Shown piece by piece: positions 1-8,981 of a stretch of 64,000 bases of DNA (position 1 is the stretch's first letter; each line of letters starts with the position of its first letter). The position numbers were made by a program, and so were the translations under genes. The stretch is from Novosphingobium resinovorum (GTDB lineage: Bacteria; Pseudomonadota; Alphaproteobacteria; Sphingomonadales; Sphingomonadaceae), in NCBI RefSeq assembly GCF_001742225.1, contig NZ_CP017075.1:744001-808000 (forward strand), read 5' to 3'. The notes under the pieces were generated by a model. It was not told the DNA's origin, did no database searches, and saw nothing but the letters and a program-made list of their open reading frames with translations.

Positions 1-42
1 AAGGCGGGAATCCATCTCCTGATGGTGACTGTTGCAAGGACA

Positions 43-76
43 TCAGTTGGGTCCCCGTTTTCGCGGGGATGACGAA
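43..76. repeat. REP-like intergenic palindrome (GTCCCCG...CGGGGATGACG type)
   Basis: A short hairpin, TCCCCG / CGGGGA with a six-base loop, is followed by ATGACG. It lies just downstream of the stop codon of the leftward amidohydrolase gene. The composition and the GGATGACG tail match a class of palindromic intergenic repeats common in high-GC proteobacteria. Only this copy is visible, so family membership is an inference. It could also act as a weak terminator for the amidohydrolase operon. Confidence 0.5.
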
Positions 77-104
77 CGGTTTTTCAGTCAAATGCGATCA
101 CACC

Positions 105-3100
105 CTAGCCCCGCGGCTTGCTGAACCAGAACGGAGGCATCGCGCGTTTGCGTGGCCAGATTTCGTCGAGCGTATCGCTCTCGTAGAGGCGTCCGTTCTT
201 CATGACCTGCCGGATCGACAGCGTGTTCGCGATGCCATCCAGCGGGTTGCGGTCCAGAATGACGAGGTCGGCATATTTGCCCGGCTCGAGGCTGCCGAAG
301 TCGGCGTCCCGTCCGATCGCGCGGGCACCGTCGATCGTCGCGGCGCGCAGCACTTCCAGCGGCGTCATCCCGCCCATGGCATAAGCCTGCATTTCCCAGT
401 GAGTGCCGAGGCCCGGGACTTCGCCATGCGCGCCGAGGCCGAGCAGGCCGCCCATGTGCGTAAAGCGGGCGGCGCTCTTCGCCACATCGGGGAACAGGTA
501 CTCGCCCGGATCGCGCCACTCGCGCTGCCAGAATTTCTGGTCGCGGAACCAGTCCGGGGCGAACCGGGCATACTTCGCATCGCCGTGCGGAGCGTCGCGC
601 GCGATGAAGTAGTTCTGCCCCGGAACGCCGCCATGGGTGATCTGCAGGGTCAGCGTATAGCTCGTGCCGCTGCGGGCGAGGAGTTGCAGCACATCGTCAT
701 GCAGTGTGGCGGGAGGGATGCTGTGCTCATTGCCTGAAAAGCCGTCGATGATGTGGGTGATGTCCAGCTTGCGGGACAGCGCGCCCTCGGTCGTGGGGTT
801 GAGGCCCAGTTCCCGCGCGGCCTCGACCACCCATTGCCGGGTGCGGCGGTTGCCGGTGCGGTACTGCTTGATGTTGCCGAGGCGGTAATCGTCCCGGTAG
901 CGGGAGAGGACCGCCTTCACTTCGGCCTTCGAGCGGAAGTCGTTGAAGGAAAAGACGGCCGGTCCCGTCGTCATGATGCGCGAGCCGATCATCTGGCCGC
1001 TGTCCACCAGGTCCTCGTAAGCCAGCATGTCGATGCTGAGCGAGGAGGGATCGAAGGCCAGCGTCACGCCGTAGGCCAGGTTCGCCGCCGGTCCCCAGTT
1101 GTGCATGTCGAGTACGTCGCGGCGGATGTCGGCGACGTGGTCGTGGATGTCGATGAAGCCGGGGACGATCGTTGCGCCTGCCAACTCACGGATCGCGGCA
1201 TCGGCGGGCACGGGAAAGCTGCCTCGGGGGCCAATGGCGCGGATGTGATCGTCCATGATCAGGATATCGGCGTCAGGGATGACCTCGTCGCCCTTCATGG
1301 TGATCGCCCGGGCACCGCGCAGCAGCAGGGTGCCTTGCGGCGTATCGCGCGGAACGGTGACGACGAGCGGCCGCGCCGCGCCGCCGACGTCCGCCGCGCG
1401 GGGCGGTGTGCCCGCATCATCGAGCCTGACGCCGGAGAGGGCGCGGCGGTGCAGGGTCGACCCCACAGACCACCATATCGTCCGGCCGTCCTGCGACCAT
1501 CCGAAGAAGTCGGCACCGACGTCGGTGATGCGGCGGTGCCTGACGGCGGGCGCGGTCAGGTTCACCGTCTCGCCGGCCTTGTCGGGCATGGTGAAGAGAT
1601 GCAGTTGCTGTGCGATATGGGCGAGCGCCCAGCGCCCGTCGGGGCTGATCCTCAGATCGTCGGCGGACGCGAGGCCTTGCGCGAAATACCAGTTCGGCCC
1701 GGCAGCTTGTACGGCAAGGTGGTCGCTAGCACGCCCCCGCCACTTCACGGCATGGACGCCGTCGCTCTCGTTCAGGTAGACTGTGTCCGGCAGCGGCCCG
1801 AAATGCGGCGTGCCGCCGATCCGGCCGCTCAGCACGACCTGCTCGCCGTCGCTGTCGCCGTCGTCATCCCCACCTCTGCCCAGCCGCACGAGGTCGGCGC
1901 TGCGCAACTGGCCGAATTCGACATAGCTGTTCAGCCGGTCCGCCTGAGGCGATCTGATGACGAGGACCGACGCGCCGTCAGGCGTGAACACGGGGTGCGT
2001 GTAGAACGCGGGGGTATCGGTCAGGCGCCGGGCAGGCCCACCGTCCAGCGGCTTCTCCCACACGAAGCCGCCGTCCTGCGCCGTCCAGGTGACATAGAGC
2101 AACCGCTTGCCGTCGGGCGACCAGCTGGGATGGAACTGCGGCGTCTCGTCGGCGTCGATGCGCTGCGGGCGTGCGCTGCCCTCGACCGGGGCTGTGTAGA
2201 GATGGCCCAGCGCGGAGAAGGCGACCGTCCTTCCATCGGGCGAGAGAGCGGGCGTCTGCATTAGCCGCGCGCGGACAGGGCCGGTCTCCTGCCGGATCGG
2301 ACGGCGGGTGAGGGGGGCGAGGTCCATGTCGATGCGAGCGGTGAACGGGATGGCCGTCGCCGTGCCGCTGGCGATATCGATGCGGCTGATACCGCCGCCC
2401 ATGTTCAGTACCAGCACCTTGTCGTCGGGCGTGAAGGCGAAGTGGGGGATGATGTCGCTCCAGGCCGATGCCTGAAGTTCGTCGTGATCGATCCGGATCA
2501 GTTCGCGGTCCATGCCGCTGCCGAGATCGCGAACGTGGAGGAACGTCCTGCCCACCCGGCGCATGCCGTAGGCCAGCGTGCGTCCGTCATGCGAGAGGAC
2601 GGGGCGAAAGGCGCTCGACTGGACGGGGCCGAGCCGAATGTCGCCGATTGCCTTGACGATCGTATCGTCGATGCCGGTCGCGAGGTCGCGGCGGGCGATC
2701 TGCCATTCGGCAAGGGTGTCGAAGTCCGGCGATCCCTTGAGCCTGGCGTAATAGAGCAAGCGGCCGTCCGCGCTCGGCATGAGTCCGAGGCTGTTGATCT
2801 TGTCCTCTGTCTGGCCAGCATCCGGCCAGTTCGGCAGCGCCGCGGTGCCGAACCTGTCGCTGCCGTCGGCGGCGAAGAGCCAGCCTTCGTAGGCATTGCG
2901 GTCCGGCCAGAAGCGGCTGACCCAGGCCGTCTTCCCGTCGCTGGACCAGACGGGGGATACGAATATCGGATCGTCGTCGTAGAAGCTGAGCTGCCGGGCA
3001 TCACCGCCATCGGCATCCATGACCCACAGGTTCTCGGCTCCCGATCGATCCGAGAGGAACAGGATGCGCCTGCCGTCGGGCGAGAAGGCGGGCTGGCTGT

Positions 3101-3470
3101 CATAGGCCATACCCCGGCTGATCGGCCTAGCCTCTCCGCCCTTGGCGTCCATGACGTAGATGTCGCCAAGCATATCCAGCACGATGGTCCGCCCGTCCGG
3201 AGACAGGTCGATCGAGGCAGCCGTCAGTTCGCTCGTGTCGAAGCGGATCTTGCGGTCGGGCTTGAGCGGCAGCGTTTGTCCGGCCTTGGCCGGGGTGCGC
3301 GGCAGGGTTCCGGAGGGACCTTCGGCTGCTGCCCCGCCCGTGGGTGACAACAGGGGCAGCGGTGGCTCGCCGAGTTCCTGCGGACCATGCGCCTGCAGCG
3401 GTGTAGTTCCCGTGGCCAGAGCCAGCAGGACGGCATGCGCGATCAGCCGTCGTACCGATATGTCGCGCAT
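105..3470 (-). CDS. Secreted amidohydrolase with N-terminal TolB/WD40-like beta-propeller
   Basis: This 1121-residue protein has an N-terminal signal peptide (residues 1 to about 28, ending in LQAHG). It is followed by many TolB/PD40-type propeller repeats with the signature SPDGR (about residues 80-680), and then a metal-dependent amidohydrolase domain (about 720-1110). The metal motif is seen as DIHDHVAD, and the typical C-terminal end ARAIGRDADFGSLEPGKYADLVILDRNP is split over the last 70 residues. The family hydrolyses C-N bonds in cyclic or peptide-like substrates; the substrate here is unknown. It starts 19 bases after the stop of a siderophore-type TonB receptor on the same strand, so the two are probably one operon for uptake and periplasmic processing. 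The start at 3470 has a GGGAA ribosome site. Confidence 0.88.
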   Translation of the reverse strand: MRDISVRRLIAHAVLLALATGTTPLQAHGPQELGEPPLPLLSPTGGAAAEGPSGTLPRTPAKAGQTLPLKPDRKIRFDTSELTAASIDLSPDGRTIVLDMLGDIYVMDAKGGEARPISRGMAYDSQPAFSPDGRRILFLSDRSGAENLWVMDADGGDARQLSFYDDDPIFVSPVWSSDGKTAWVSRFWPDRNAYEGWLFAADGSDRFGTAALPNWPDAGQTEDKINSLGLMPSADGRLLYYARLKGSPDFDTLAEWQIARRDLATGIDDTIVKAIGDIRLGPVQSSAFRPVLSHDGRTLAYGMRRVGRTFLHVRDLGSGMDRELIRIDHDELQASAWSDIIPHFAFTPDDKVLVLNMGGGISRIDIASGTATAIPFTARIDMDLAPLTRRPIRQETGPVRARLMQTPALSPDGRTVAFSALGHLYTAPVEGSARPQRIDADETPQFHPSWSPDGKRLLYVTWTAQDGGFVWEKPLDGGPARRLTDTPAFYTHPVFTPDGASVLVIRSPQADRLNSYVEFGQLRSADLVRLGRGGDDDGDSDGEQVVLSGRIGGTPHFGPLPDTVYLNESDGVHAVKWRGRASDHLAVQAAGPNWYFAQGLASADDLRISPDGRWALAHIAQQLHLFTMPDKAGETVNLTAPAVRHRRITDVGADFFGWSQDGRTIWWSVGSTLHRRALSGVRLDDAGTPPRAADVGGAARPLVVTVPRDTPQGTLLLRGARAITMKGDEVIPDADILIMDDHIRAIGPRGSFPVPADAAIRELAGATIVPGFIDIHDHVADIRRDVLDMHNWGPAANLAYGVTLAFDPSSLSIDMLAYEDLVDSGQMIGSRIMTTGPAVFSFNDFRSKAEVKAVLSRYRDDYRLGNIKQYRTGNRRTRQWVVEAARELGLNPTTEGALSRKLDITHIIDGFSGNEHSIPPATLHDDVLQLLARSGTSYTLTLQITHGGVPGQNYFIARDAPHGDAKYARFAPDWFRDQKFWQREWRDPGEYLFPDVAKSAARFTHMGGLLGLGAHGEVPGLGTHWEMQAYAMGGMTPLEVLRAATIDGARAIGRDADFGSLEPGKYADLVILDRNPLDGIANTLSIRQVMKNGRLYESDTLDEIWPRKRAMPPFWFSKPRG

Positions 3471-3489
3471 GCAGTTCCCGTCATTCAGG

Positions 3490-5721
3490 TCAGAAGGTCT
3501 TGGTAACCGTGCCGATTACCTGACGTCCAGCCCCATAAGTACAGCCCGCCGGGCCCGAGCAGCGCGCGACGTAGAGCTTGTTGAAGATATTCGATCCGTT
3601 GACCGCGATGCGCCAGCCCGGAATATCGTAATGGACGATCGCATCGAACAGCGTGGACGCCTCTCCGTAGTAGACCACGGGATTGAACGGGCCGGGCAGG
3701 CTGCCCGCGCTGTCGCTGGTGTAGCGCCCGCCGAAGCCGAAGCCCAGACCGCCCAGAGAGCCCTTCTGGATGGTATAGTCCACGAACAGCGACAACTTGT
3801 GCTTGGGGGTCACGGGCAGCGGCGCGCCGATTTCTGCAGCAACGTTGCTCTTTTTGACCTCGCTGTCGTTGTAGCTGTAGGCGCCGTTGATCGAGAGCTG
3901 GTCGCGCAGGCGGGCGACGAATTCCAGTTCCGCGCCCTTGACCTCGACTTCGCCGGACTGCGTGCCGAAGACCGGGGACACCGACGGTGCCGTCGCCACC
4001 ACGTTGGTCTGGTTGATCTTGAACACCGTCGCCGTCACCAGCAGCTTGATGCCTTCGCCAAGGCCGCGCGCGTCGTACTTGACGCCGCCTTCCCACTGCT
4101 TGCCCGCGCTCGGCTTGTACGGGGCCAGGGTGACGCCGTCGGTGCCGACGACCGGCTCGAACGAGGTCGCGTAGCTGACGTAAGGCGCGAAGCCGCTGTC
4201 GGTGACGTAGTTGGCGCCCGCGCGCCAGGTGAACTTCTTCTGCCTCTGTTTGGTGAGCGGGGTATCGACGTCCGCTGCGGCGAAGGGCGTCATGTAGCTC
4301 ATGCGGACCCAGTCGTACCGGCCGCTGACCGTCAGGTACAGGTTGCCGATCGCGGCATGGTCCTGAAGATAGATGCCGGTTTGCTTGCGCCACTGCGTGT
4401 TGAAGCGCGTCGCATAGCCGGGGCGAAGCTGCGCGTCTGTGTAGGTGGTGTAGACCGGGTCGAACAGGTCCACCGTGCCGATCCCGTAATTGAAGGTATA
4501 GGCGGAATCGTTGAAGGTGCGGCGATAGTCGACTCCGGCGATCAGGTTGTGCTCGATCGGACCGGTTCCCAGCGTCGCGTCGAACCGGTTGTCGGTGGCG
4601 AAGCTGGTGACGTGTTCCTTGTAGGTGAAGTTCGACTGCAGGACCGTGCGATAATCGTCTGGAATACCGTCGAAATTGTTGTCGATCAGACCGCCGCTGC
4701 CGTAGATCTGGGTGGGCGTATCTTCGTTATAGCGGCTCCACTTGGTGTTGGAATGGAAGCTGACGCTGCCGAAGTCGTGACTGAAATCCCAGCCCGCGCC
4801 CCATTGCCTGCGCTTGTAGAGGTTGTTCGGATCGCCGACGTTGGCGCGGTGCGAAATCTTGCCCAGCGGATTGTCGAGCAGGGTGCCGTAGACCGGCATG
4901 AAGCCGTTGGTGTCGCCGCGCACAGTGTCGTACTGATAGTAGCCGAGCAGGGTCAGCTTCGTGTCCGGACCCAGCTTGAGCGTCGCGGTCGGCGCGGCGA
5001 GCAGGCGCTCGGCGTGGACGAGGTCGCGTTCGGCATCGCGATTGCGATAGAGGGCGGTGAAGCGCACGTCGAGCATGTCGCTGACCGGCCCGGTCATGGT
5101 TCCGGCGATCTGCTTGTAGTCGTCGGTGCCGTACTTCACGCCGATCTCGCCGCCGAATTCGCTGCTGGCGCGCCGGCTGGTCTCGTTGGTAAGGCCACCC
5201 GGCGGCGACGAGCCGTAGAGCACCGAAGCAGGCCCCTTGAGCACGTCGAGCGACTGGAAGGCGTAGAGATCGACGCCCACGCTGGAGATCGAGGTGGAGT
5301 TCGGCGTCGCCAGCCCGTCCATGTATTCCTTGGGCGTGAAACCGCGCACGGTCAGGAAGTCGAAGCGCAAATCGGGGCCGTAGCTCTCGCCGAAGACGCC
5401 TGCGGTATAGCGCACGGCCTGCTGGGCATCGACGAAGTTGAGCAGGTCGATCTGGTCGCGGGTGATGACGGACACCGACTGCGGCGTCTCGATCAGCGGG
5501 ATGTTCGCCTTGGAGGCCGTGTTGGTGCCTTCCGGCACATAGTGCGGCGCGGTGACGATGATGGCGTTCTCGCCGTCGATCGTCGTGCGGCTGGTGTCGA
5601 GGGTGGCCTCGGCGGTCGCGTCCTGCGCGAAGGCGGTGGTCGGCAGCAGCGTCAGCGCGGCGCCGCATAGCAAGGCTTTCCGGACGGCGCTGCGCTCGGC
5701 GTGGCTGGAAACGAACCTCAT
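3490..5721 (-). CDS. TonB-dependent siderophore receptor
   Basis: The 743-residue product is an outer-membrane receptor of the ferrichrome/pyoverdine type. I chose the ATG at 5721, because a GGGGGAT ribosome site precedes it and it places a signal peptide (residues 1 to about 32, ending TTAFAQ) at the N-terminus. A TonB box (AIIVTA) is followed by the plug domain, with RDQIDLLNFVDAQQ and VLKGPASVLYGS as landmarks, and then a long beta-barrel ending in the aromatic residue F. Such receptors import ferric siderophores using TonB-ExbBD energy. The amidohydrolase gene follows after 19 bases. No convincing Fur box is visible upstream, so iron control is not shown. Confidence 0.92.
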   Translation of the reverse strand: MRFVSSHAERSAVRKALLCGAALTLLPTTAFAQDATAEATLDTSRTTIDGENAIIVTAPHYVPEGTNTASKANIPLIETPQSVSVITRDQIDLLNFVDAQQAVRYTAGVFGESYGPDLRFDFLTVRGFTPKEYMDGLATPNSTSISSVGVDLYAFQSLDVLKGPASVLYGSSPPGGLTNETSRRASSEFGGEIGVKYGTDDYKQIAGTMTGPVSDMLDVRFTALYRNRDAERDLVHAERLLAAPTATLKLGPDTKLTLLGYYQYDTVRGDTNGFMPVYGTLLDNPLGKISHRANVGDPNNLYKRRQWGAGWDFSHDFGSVSFHSNTKWSRYNEDTPTQIYGSGGLIDNNFDGIPDDYRTVLQSNFTYKEHVTSFATDNRFDATLGTGPIEHNLIAGVDYRRTFNDSAYTFNYGIGTVDLFDPVYTTYTDAQLRPGYATRFNTQWRKQTGIYLQDHAAIGNLYLTVSGRYDWVRMSYMTPFAAADVDTPLTKQRQKKFTWRAGANYVTDSGFAPYVSYATSFEPVVGTDGVTLAPYKPSAGKQWEGGVKYDARGLGEGIKLLVTATVFKINQTNVVATAPSVSPVFGTQSGEVEVKGAELEFVARLRDQLSINGAYSYNDSEVKKSNVAAEIGAPLPVTPKHKLSLFVDYTIQKGSLGGLGFGFGGRYTSDSAGSLPGPFNPVVYYGEASTLFDAIVHYDIPGWRIAVNGSNIFNKLYVARCSGPAGCTYGAGRQVIGTVTKTF

Positions 5722-6130
5722 ATCTTTATCCCCCTCTGGATATGCCTGCCGCACCGCCCTGGCTCGGTACGCACCAGCCAGCCCGTCGCTTTGGCGTTCG
5801 GGCGGCATGGTGTTGCGCTCAAATCATCGCACGCATCATAAAATGACTCTTAGCGAAATTCCGCTGCGTTTAGACGGTCGGATGAGAAAGCTCCGCGACT
5901 GCGACACAATTGCAACAGCGATCGTTGCGCGCGCAATCCCGCTGTGTGATGTGTCCGGGTGAGGAGTATGGGCGCGGCGTCCGTGATCGATCACCTCGAT
6001 CCCAGTATCCGGACGTTCCAGCGCCAGACTTCGGCCGCCATGCCGACGGGGGCGAACGCCGCGCCGTCGCCGAAAAGGTACGTAGGCCAAGCAAACGCGC
6101 GGGCCTGGGTGATCGCGCGTCAAGCACCGG
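5722..6130. other. Intergenic region upstream of the TonB receptor, no gene supported
   Basis: About 410 bases lie between the TonB receptor start and the terminator of the next leftward gene. The part nearest the receptor (5815-5930) is richer in A+T and should hold the receptor promoter and any iron operator, but I cannot name a specific site. A leftward open frame of about 43 codons at 5993-6121 has coding-like third positions but no start codon at its beginning. Confidence 0.5.
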
Positions 6131-6166
6131 GCCGGCGGTCGCCTCCTTGCGAAGGCGACCGCCGGC
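6131..6166 (-). terminator. Hairpin terminator after alcohol dehydrogenase gene
   Basis: A perfect 14-bp inverted repeat (GCCGGCGGTCGCCT and its complement) with an eight-base loop begins seven bases beyond the stop codon of the leftward alcohol dehydrogenase gene. There is no clear T-run, so it may act as a strong transcript end or RNA-stability hairpin, not a classical intrinsic terminator. Confidence 0.6.
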
Positions 6167-6172
6167 TTGCGG

Positions 6173-7231
6173 TCAGGCCGCCGCGTCGAGCGACGCGCTG
6201 TCGATCACGAAGCGATAGCGCACGTCGCTGCGCATCATGCGCTCGTAGGCGTCCTCGATCTGCTGGATGTCGATCATCTCGACGTCTGAGACGATGCCGT
6301 GCTCGGCGCAGAAATCGAGCATTTCCTGCGTCTCGGCAATGCCGCCGATCAGCGAGCCCGCGATCGTCTTGCGGCCGAAGATCATGCCGCCGACATTGGG
6401 CGAGGGGTGCGGATGCTCGGGCACGCCCAGCATGACCAGCGCGCCGTCGCGCTTGAGCAGGCCGATATAGGTGTCGAGGTCGTGGCTCGCCGCGACCGAG
6501 TCGATGATCAGGTCGAACGTGCCGGTGTGCGCAGCCATTTCCTCGGCCTCGCGGCTGACCACCGCGCTGTCGGCGCCGAGGTCGATCGCGTCCTTGCGCT
6601 TGGCGGGCGTCGAGGTGAAGGCGACGACTTCGGCCCCCATGGCATGCGCGATCTTGATCGCCATATGGCCGAGACCGCCGATGCCGACGACGCCGACCTT
6701 CTTGCCCGGACCGGCGTTCCAGTGACGCAGCGGCGAGTACGTGGTGATGCCCGCGCAGAGCAGCGGCGCCACGGCGGCAAGCTGCTCCGCCGGGTGGCTG
6801 ATCGAAAGGACGAAGCCTTCATCGACGACGATCCCGCGCGAATAGCCGCCCATGGTGTGGCCGGGCGCATCCGCCGTCTTGCCGTTGTAGGTGCCGACGA
6901 AGCCGTTCTCGCAATACTGTTCGAGATCGTCATGGCACGAACCGCAGTGGCCGCAGCTGTCGACCATGCAGCCGACGCCGACGGTGTCGCCGACCTTGAA
7001 GCGGCTGACTTCGCCGCCCACCGCGCTGACGGTGCCGACGATCTCGTGACCGGGAACGCAGGGGAAAAGGGTGCCGCCCCACTCGCTGCGCACGGTGTGC
7101 AGGTCCGAGTGGCACACGCCGCAATAGCTGATGTCGATCGCGACGTCGCGCGGGCCCGGCTCGCGCCGTTCGATGGTCATGGCTTCGAGGGGCTTGTCGC
7201 CGGCATGTGCGCCATAGGCGTTGACTTGCAT
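6173..7231 (-). CDS. Zinc-dependent NAD(P) alcohol dehydrogenase (cinnamyl-alcohol/YahK type)
   Basis: This 352-residue cytosolic medium-chain dehydrogenase interconverts alcohols and aldehydes. The catalytic zinc ligands are in CGVCHSDLH (Cys37) and GHEIVG (His62, Glu63). The structural zinc site is the four-cysteine lobe CGHCGSCHDDLEQYC (residues 93-107). The Rossmann motif is GIGGLGHMAIKIAHAMGA. It is closest in style to the YahK/cinnamyl alcohol dehydrogenase branch, usually NADPH-linked and broad in aldehyde range. The start at 7231 was preferred over longer readings because AAGGA lies eight bases upstream. It is probably monocistronic, with a hairpin just after its stop. Confidence 0.9.
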   Translation of the reverse strand: MQVNAYGAHAGDKPLEAMTIERREPGPRDVAIDISYCGVCHSDLHTVRSEWGGTLFPCVPGHEIVGTVSAVGGEVSRFKVGDTVGVGCMVDSCGHCGSCHDDLEQYCENGFVGTYNGKTADAPGHTMGGYSRGIVVDEGFVLSISHPAEQLAAVAPLLCAGITTYSPLRHWNAGPGKKVGVVGIGGLGHMAIKIAHAMGAEVVAFTSTPAKRKDAIDLGADSAVVSREAEEMAAHTGTFDLIIDSVAASHDLDTYIGLLKRDGALVMLGVPEHPHPSPNVGGMIFGRKTIAGSLIGGIAETQEMLDFCAEHGIVSDVEMIDIQQIEDAYERMMRSDVRYRFVIDSASLDAAA

Positions 7232-7384
7232 GGAATGTCCTTGCTGTCGGAGGAAAATGGAAACTGGATCGGCACACGTGCCGCAAGTGCGAGATAGGCG
7301 CTTATCGCGCCAGCGATTAGTGTGGGATTTCTTCACGTCGCGATGAGTGGTGCTCACTATGGCGCGACAACTTCACCCCCACCC

Positions 7385-7461
7385 CGTCATTGCGAGCGCA
7401 GCGAAGCAATCCAGGGCGGTTTAAAGCTGCCCTGGATTGCTTCGCTGCGCTCGCAATGACG
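7385..7461. repeat. Long perfect palindrome, REP-type (ATTGCGAGCGCAGCGAAG family)
   Basis: Two 32-base arms (7385-7416 and 7430-7461) are perfect reverse complements around a 13-base centre. Each arm contains GCGAGCGCAGCGAAGCAAT. It lies between the divergent alcohol dehydrogenase and M20 peptidase genes. The arm sequence resembles a palindromic intergenic repeat found in many proteobacterial genomes (recalled, not searched). It occupies most of the 349-base gap at 7232-7580, which otherwise should hold the two promoters. Confidence 0.85.
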
Positions 7462-7580
7462 AAGGGTGGCGGGCGGGATTGCGCAGGCCCCGGTCGCTCG
7501 ACAGGATAGCCCTCTCGCGATCGCGGCGATTCTTTGTCGGCGCGACCGTGCAAGACACCAAGTTCAGGGGCTTCATCACG

Positions 7581-8981
7581 ATGCGCTTTTCGATCCCGGT
7601 CCTGCTTTCCCTCGGCGCCAGCCTGCTCGCATCGAGTACCGCGCAGGCGAAAGGCCATCCCGAGGCGGAAGCGCAAGTGCTTGACCTGTCGAAGCGCGCC
7701 ATCGCTCTTCGCTCGGTGCAGGGGCCGGGCAACAAGACCGGCGAAGTCGCGGCGCTGTTCCGCGATGCGCTGCTGAAAGCCGGGTGGACCGCCAGCGACA
7801 TCGAGATCGTGCCGCTCGGCGACACCGCCTACCTGATCGCGACGTGGAAGGGCAGCGACCCCGGCCTCAAGCCCCTCGTCATTTCCGCGCACATGGACGT
7901 GGTCGAGGCGAAACCGGAGGATTGGGAGCGCGATCCCTTCACCCCGGTGGTGGAGAACGGCTATCTCTTCGGGCGCGGCGCCAGCGACACCAAGTTCGAG
8001 GCGGCGCTGGCGCTGTCCTCGGTGATCGAACTGCGGCGCGAAGGGTTCCGGCCGAAACGCAGCATCGTCATCGCCTATTCGGGCGACGAGGAGACGACCA
8101 TGGATACCTCCAAGGTCATCGCCGAGCGGCTGAAGGGCGCGGAACTGGTGCTCAACGTCGACGGCTCCTCGGGCACGCTGTCGGAGGCGGGCAAGCCGCT
8201 CTACTGGAGCTGGCAGGGGGCCGAGAAGACTTACGTGGACTACAAGGTCGAGGTGACGAACCCCGGCGGTCACAGCTCCGCGCCCCGGCCCGATAACGCG
8301 ATCGTGCAACTGGCGCAGGCGATGGAGCGGATCGGCGCCTATCGCTTCAAGCCCGAACTCAACGACGTGACGCGCCAGTACTGGACCGGCGCCACGAAGA
8401 TCGAGCCCGACCCCAAGCTCGCGGCGGCAATGAAGGCCTTCGTTGCCAATCCGAACGATCCGGCAGCGTTGCAGGTGCTGCGCGCCAATCCCGCGACGGT
8501 CGGGCGCGTGTCGACGACTTGCGTGCCGACGATGATCTCGGGCGGCCATGCCCAGAACGCGCTGCCGCAGAGCGCGACGGCCAACATCAACTGCCGTATC
8601 TTCCCCGGCCACACCCGGCCCGAGATAATGGCGGAACTGGAGAAGGTGGCGGCGATGCCCGCGGCGAAGTTCACCGACGTGACCGGCGACGATTCGGTCG
8701 AGGCGCCCGCATCGCCGGTGCGGCCGGACTTCGTGGCGGCAGTGGGCAAGGCGGTAAAGGCGGCCTGGGGGCCGGTGCCGATCATCCCCTCGCAGTCCTC
8801 GGGTGCTTCGGACTCGATGTGGTATCGCGCGCTCGGCGTGCCGAGCTATGGCGCCAGCGCCTCGATGATCCGGGACTCCGACGAATTCGCCCATGGCCTC
8901 AACGAGCGCATCGGCCTGCTGAACATCGCGCCGGGCGTGGTCTACTACACCACCTTGCTGACGGACCTCGCGGGCAAGTGA
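7581..8981 (+). CDS. Secreted M20-family metallopeptidase
   Basis: This 466-residue M20/M28-type zinc aminoacylase or dipeptidase has a signal peptide (residues 1-22, ending STAQA). The metal-binding landmarks are ISAHMDVVE, GRGASDTKFEAA and YSGDEETTMDT, in the usual order, with the dimerisation domain inserted at about 220-340 (NPGGHSSAPRPDNA). The family cleaves small peptides or N-acyl amino acids. The ATG at 7581 is the first start that gives a clean signal peptide. The next gene starts inside its stop codon, so the two products are made together and probably degrade peptides in the periplasm. Confidence 0.9.
   Translation: MRFSIPVLLSLGASLLASSTAQAKGHPEAEAQVLDLSKRAIALRSVQGPGNKTGEVAALFRDALLKAGWTASDIEIVPLGDTAYLIATWKGSDPGLKPLVISAHMDVVEAKPEDWERDPFTPVVENGYLFGRGASDTKFEAALALSSVIELRREGFRPKRSIVIAYSGDEETTMDTSKVIAERLKGAELVLNVDGSSGTLSEAGKPLYWSWQGAEKTYVDYKVEVTNPGGHSSAPRPDNAIVQLAQAMERIGAYRFKPELNDVTRQYWTGATKIEPDPKLAAAMKAFVANPNDPAALQVLRANPATVGRVSTTCVPTMISGGHAQNALPQSATANINCRIFPGHTRPEIMAELEKVAAMPAAKFTDVTGDDSVEAPASPVRPDFVAAVGKAVKAAWGPVPIIPSQSSGASDSMWYRALGVPSYGASASMIRDSDEFAHGLNERIGLLNIAPGVVYYTTLLTDLAGK

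Noticed and set aside
753..2264. Long rightward open frame opposite the amidohydrolase gene
   Set aside because: It is the mirror of a high-GC coding frame; it shows no domain, while the leftward frame has a signal peptide, propeller repeats and a metal site.
105..5721. Lasso-peptide isopeptidase locus (receptor next to a propeller hydrolase)
   Set aside because: Those isopeptidases are propeller plus serine-peptidase proteins. Here the catalytic part is an amidohydrolase, and no lasso precursor, B or C gene is nearby.
5993..6121. Leftward coding-like stretch (reads ...FGDGAAFAPVGMAAEVWRW...)
   Set aside because: It has good third-position composition, but an in-frame stop lies just upstream, the only ATG is near its end, and no family is recognised. 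It could be a gene remnant but cannot be supported.
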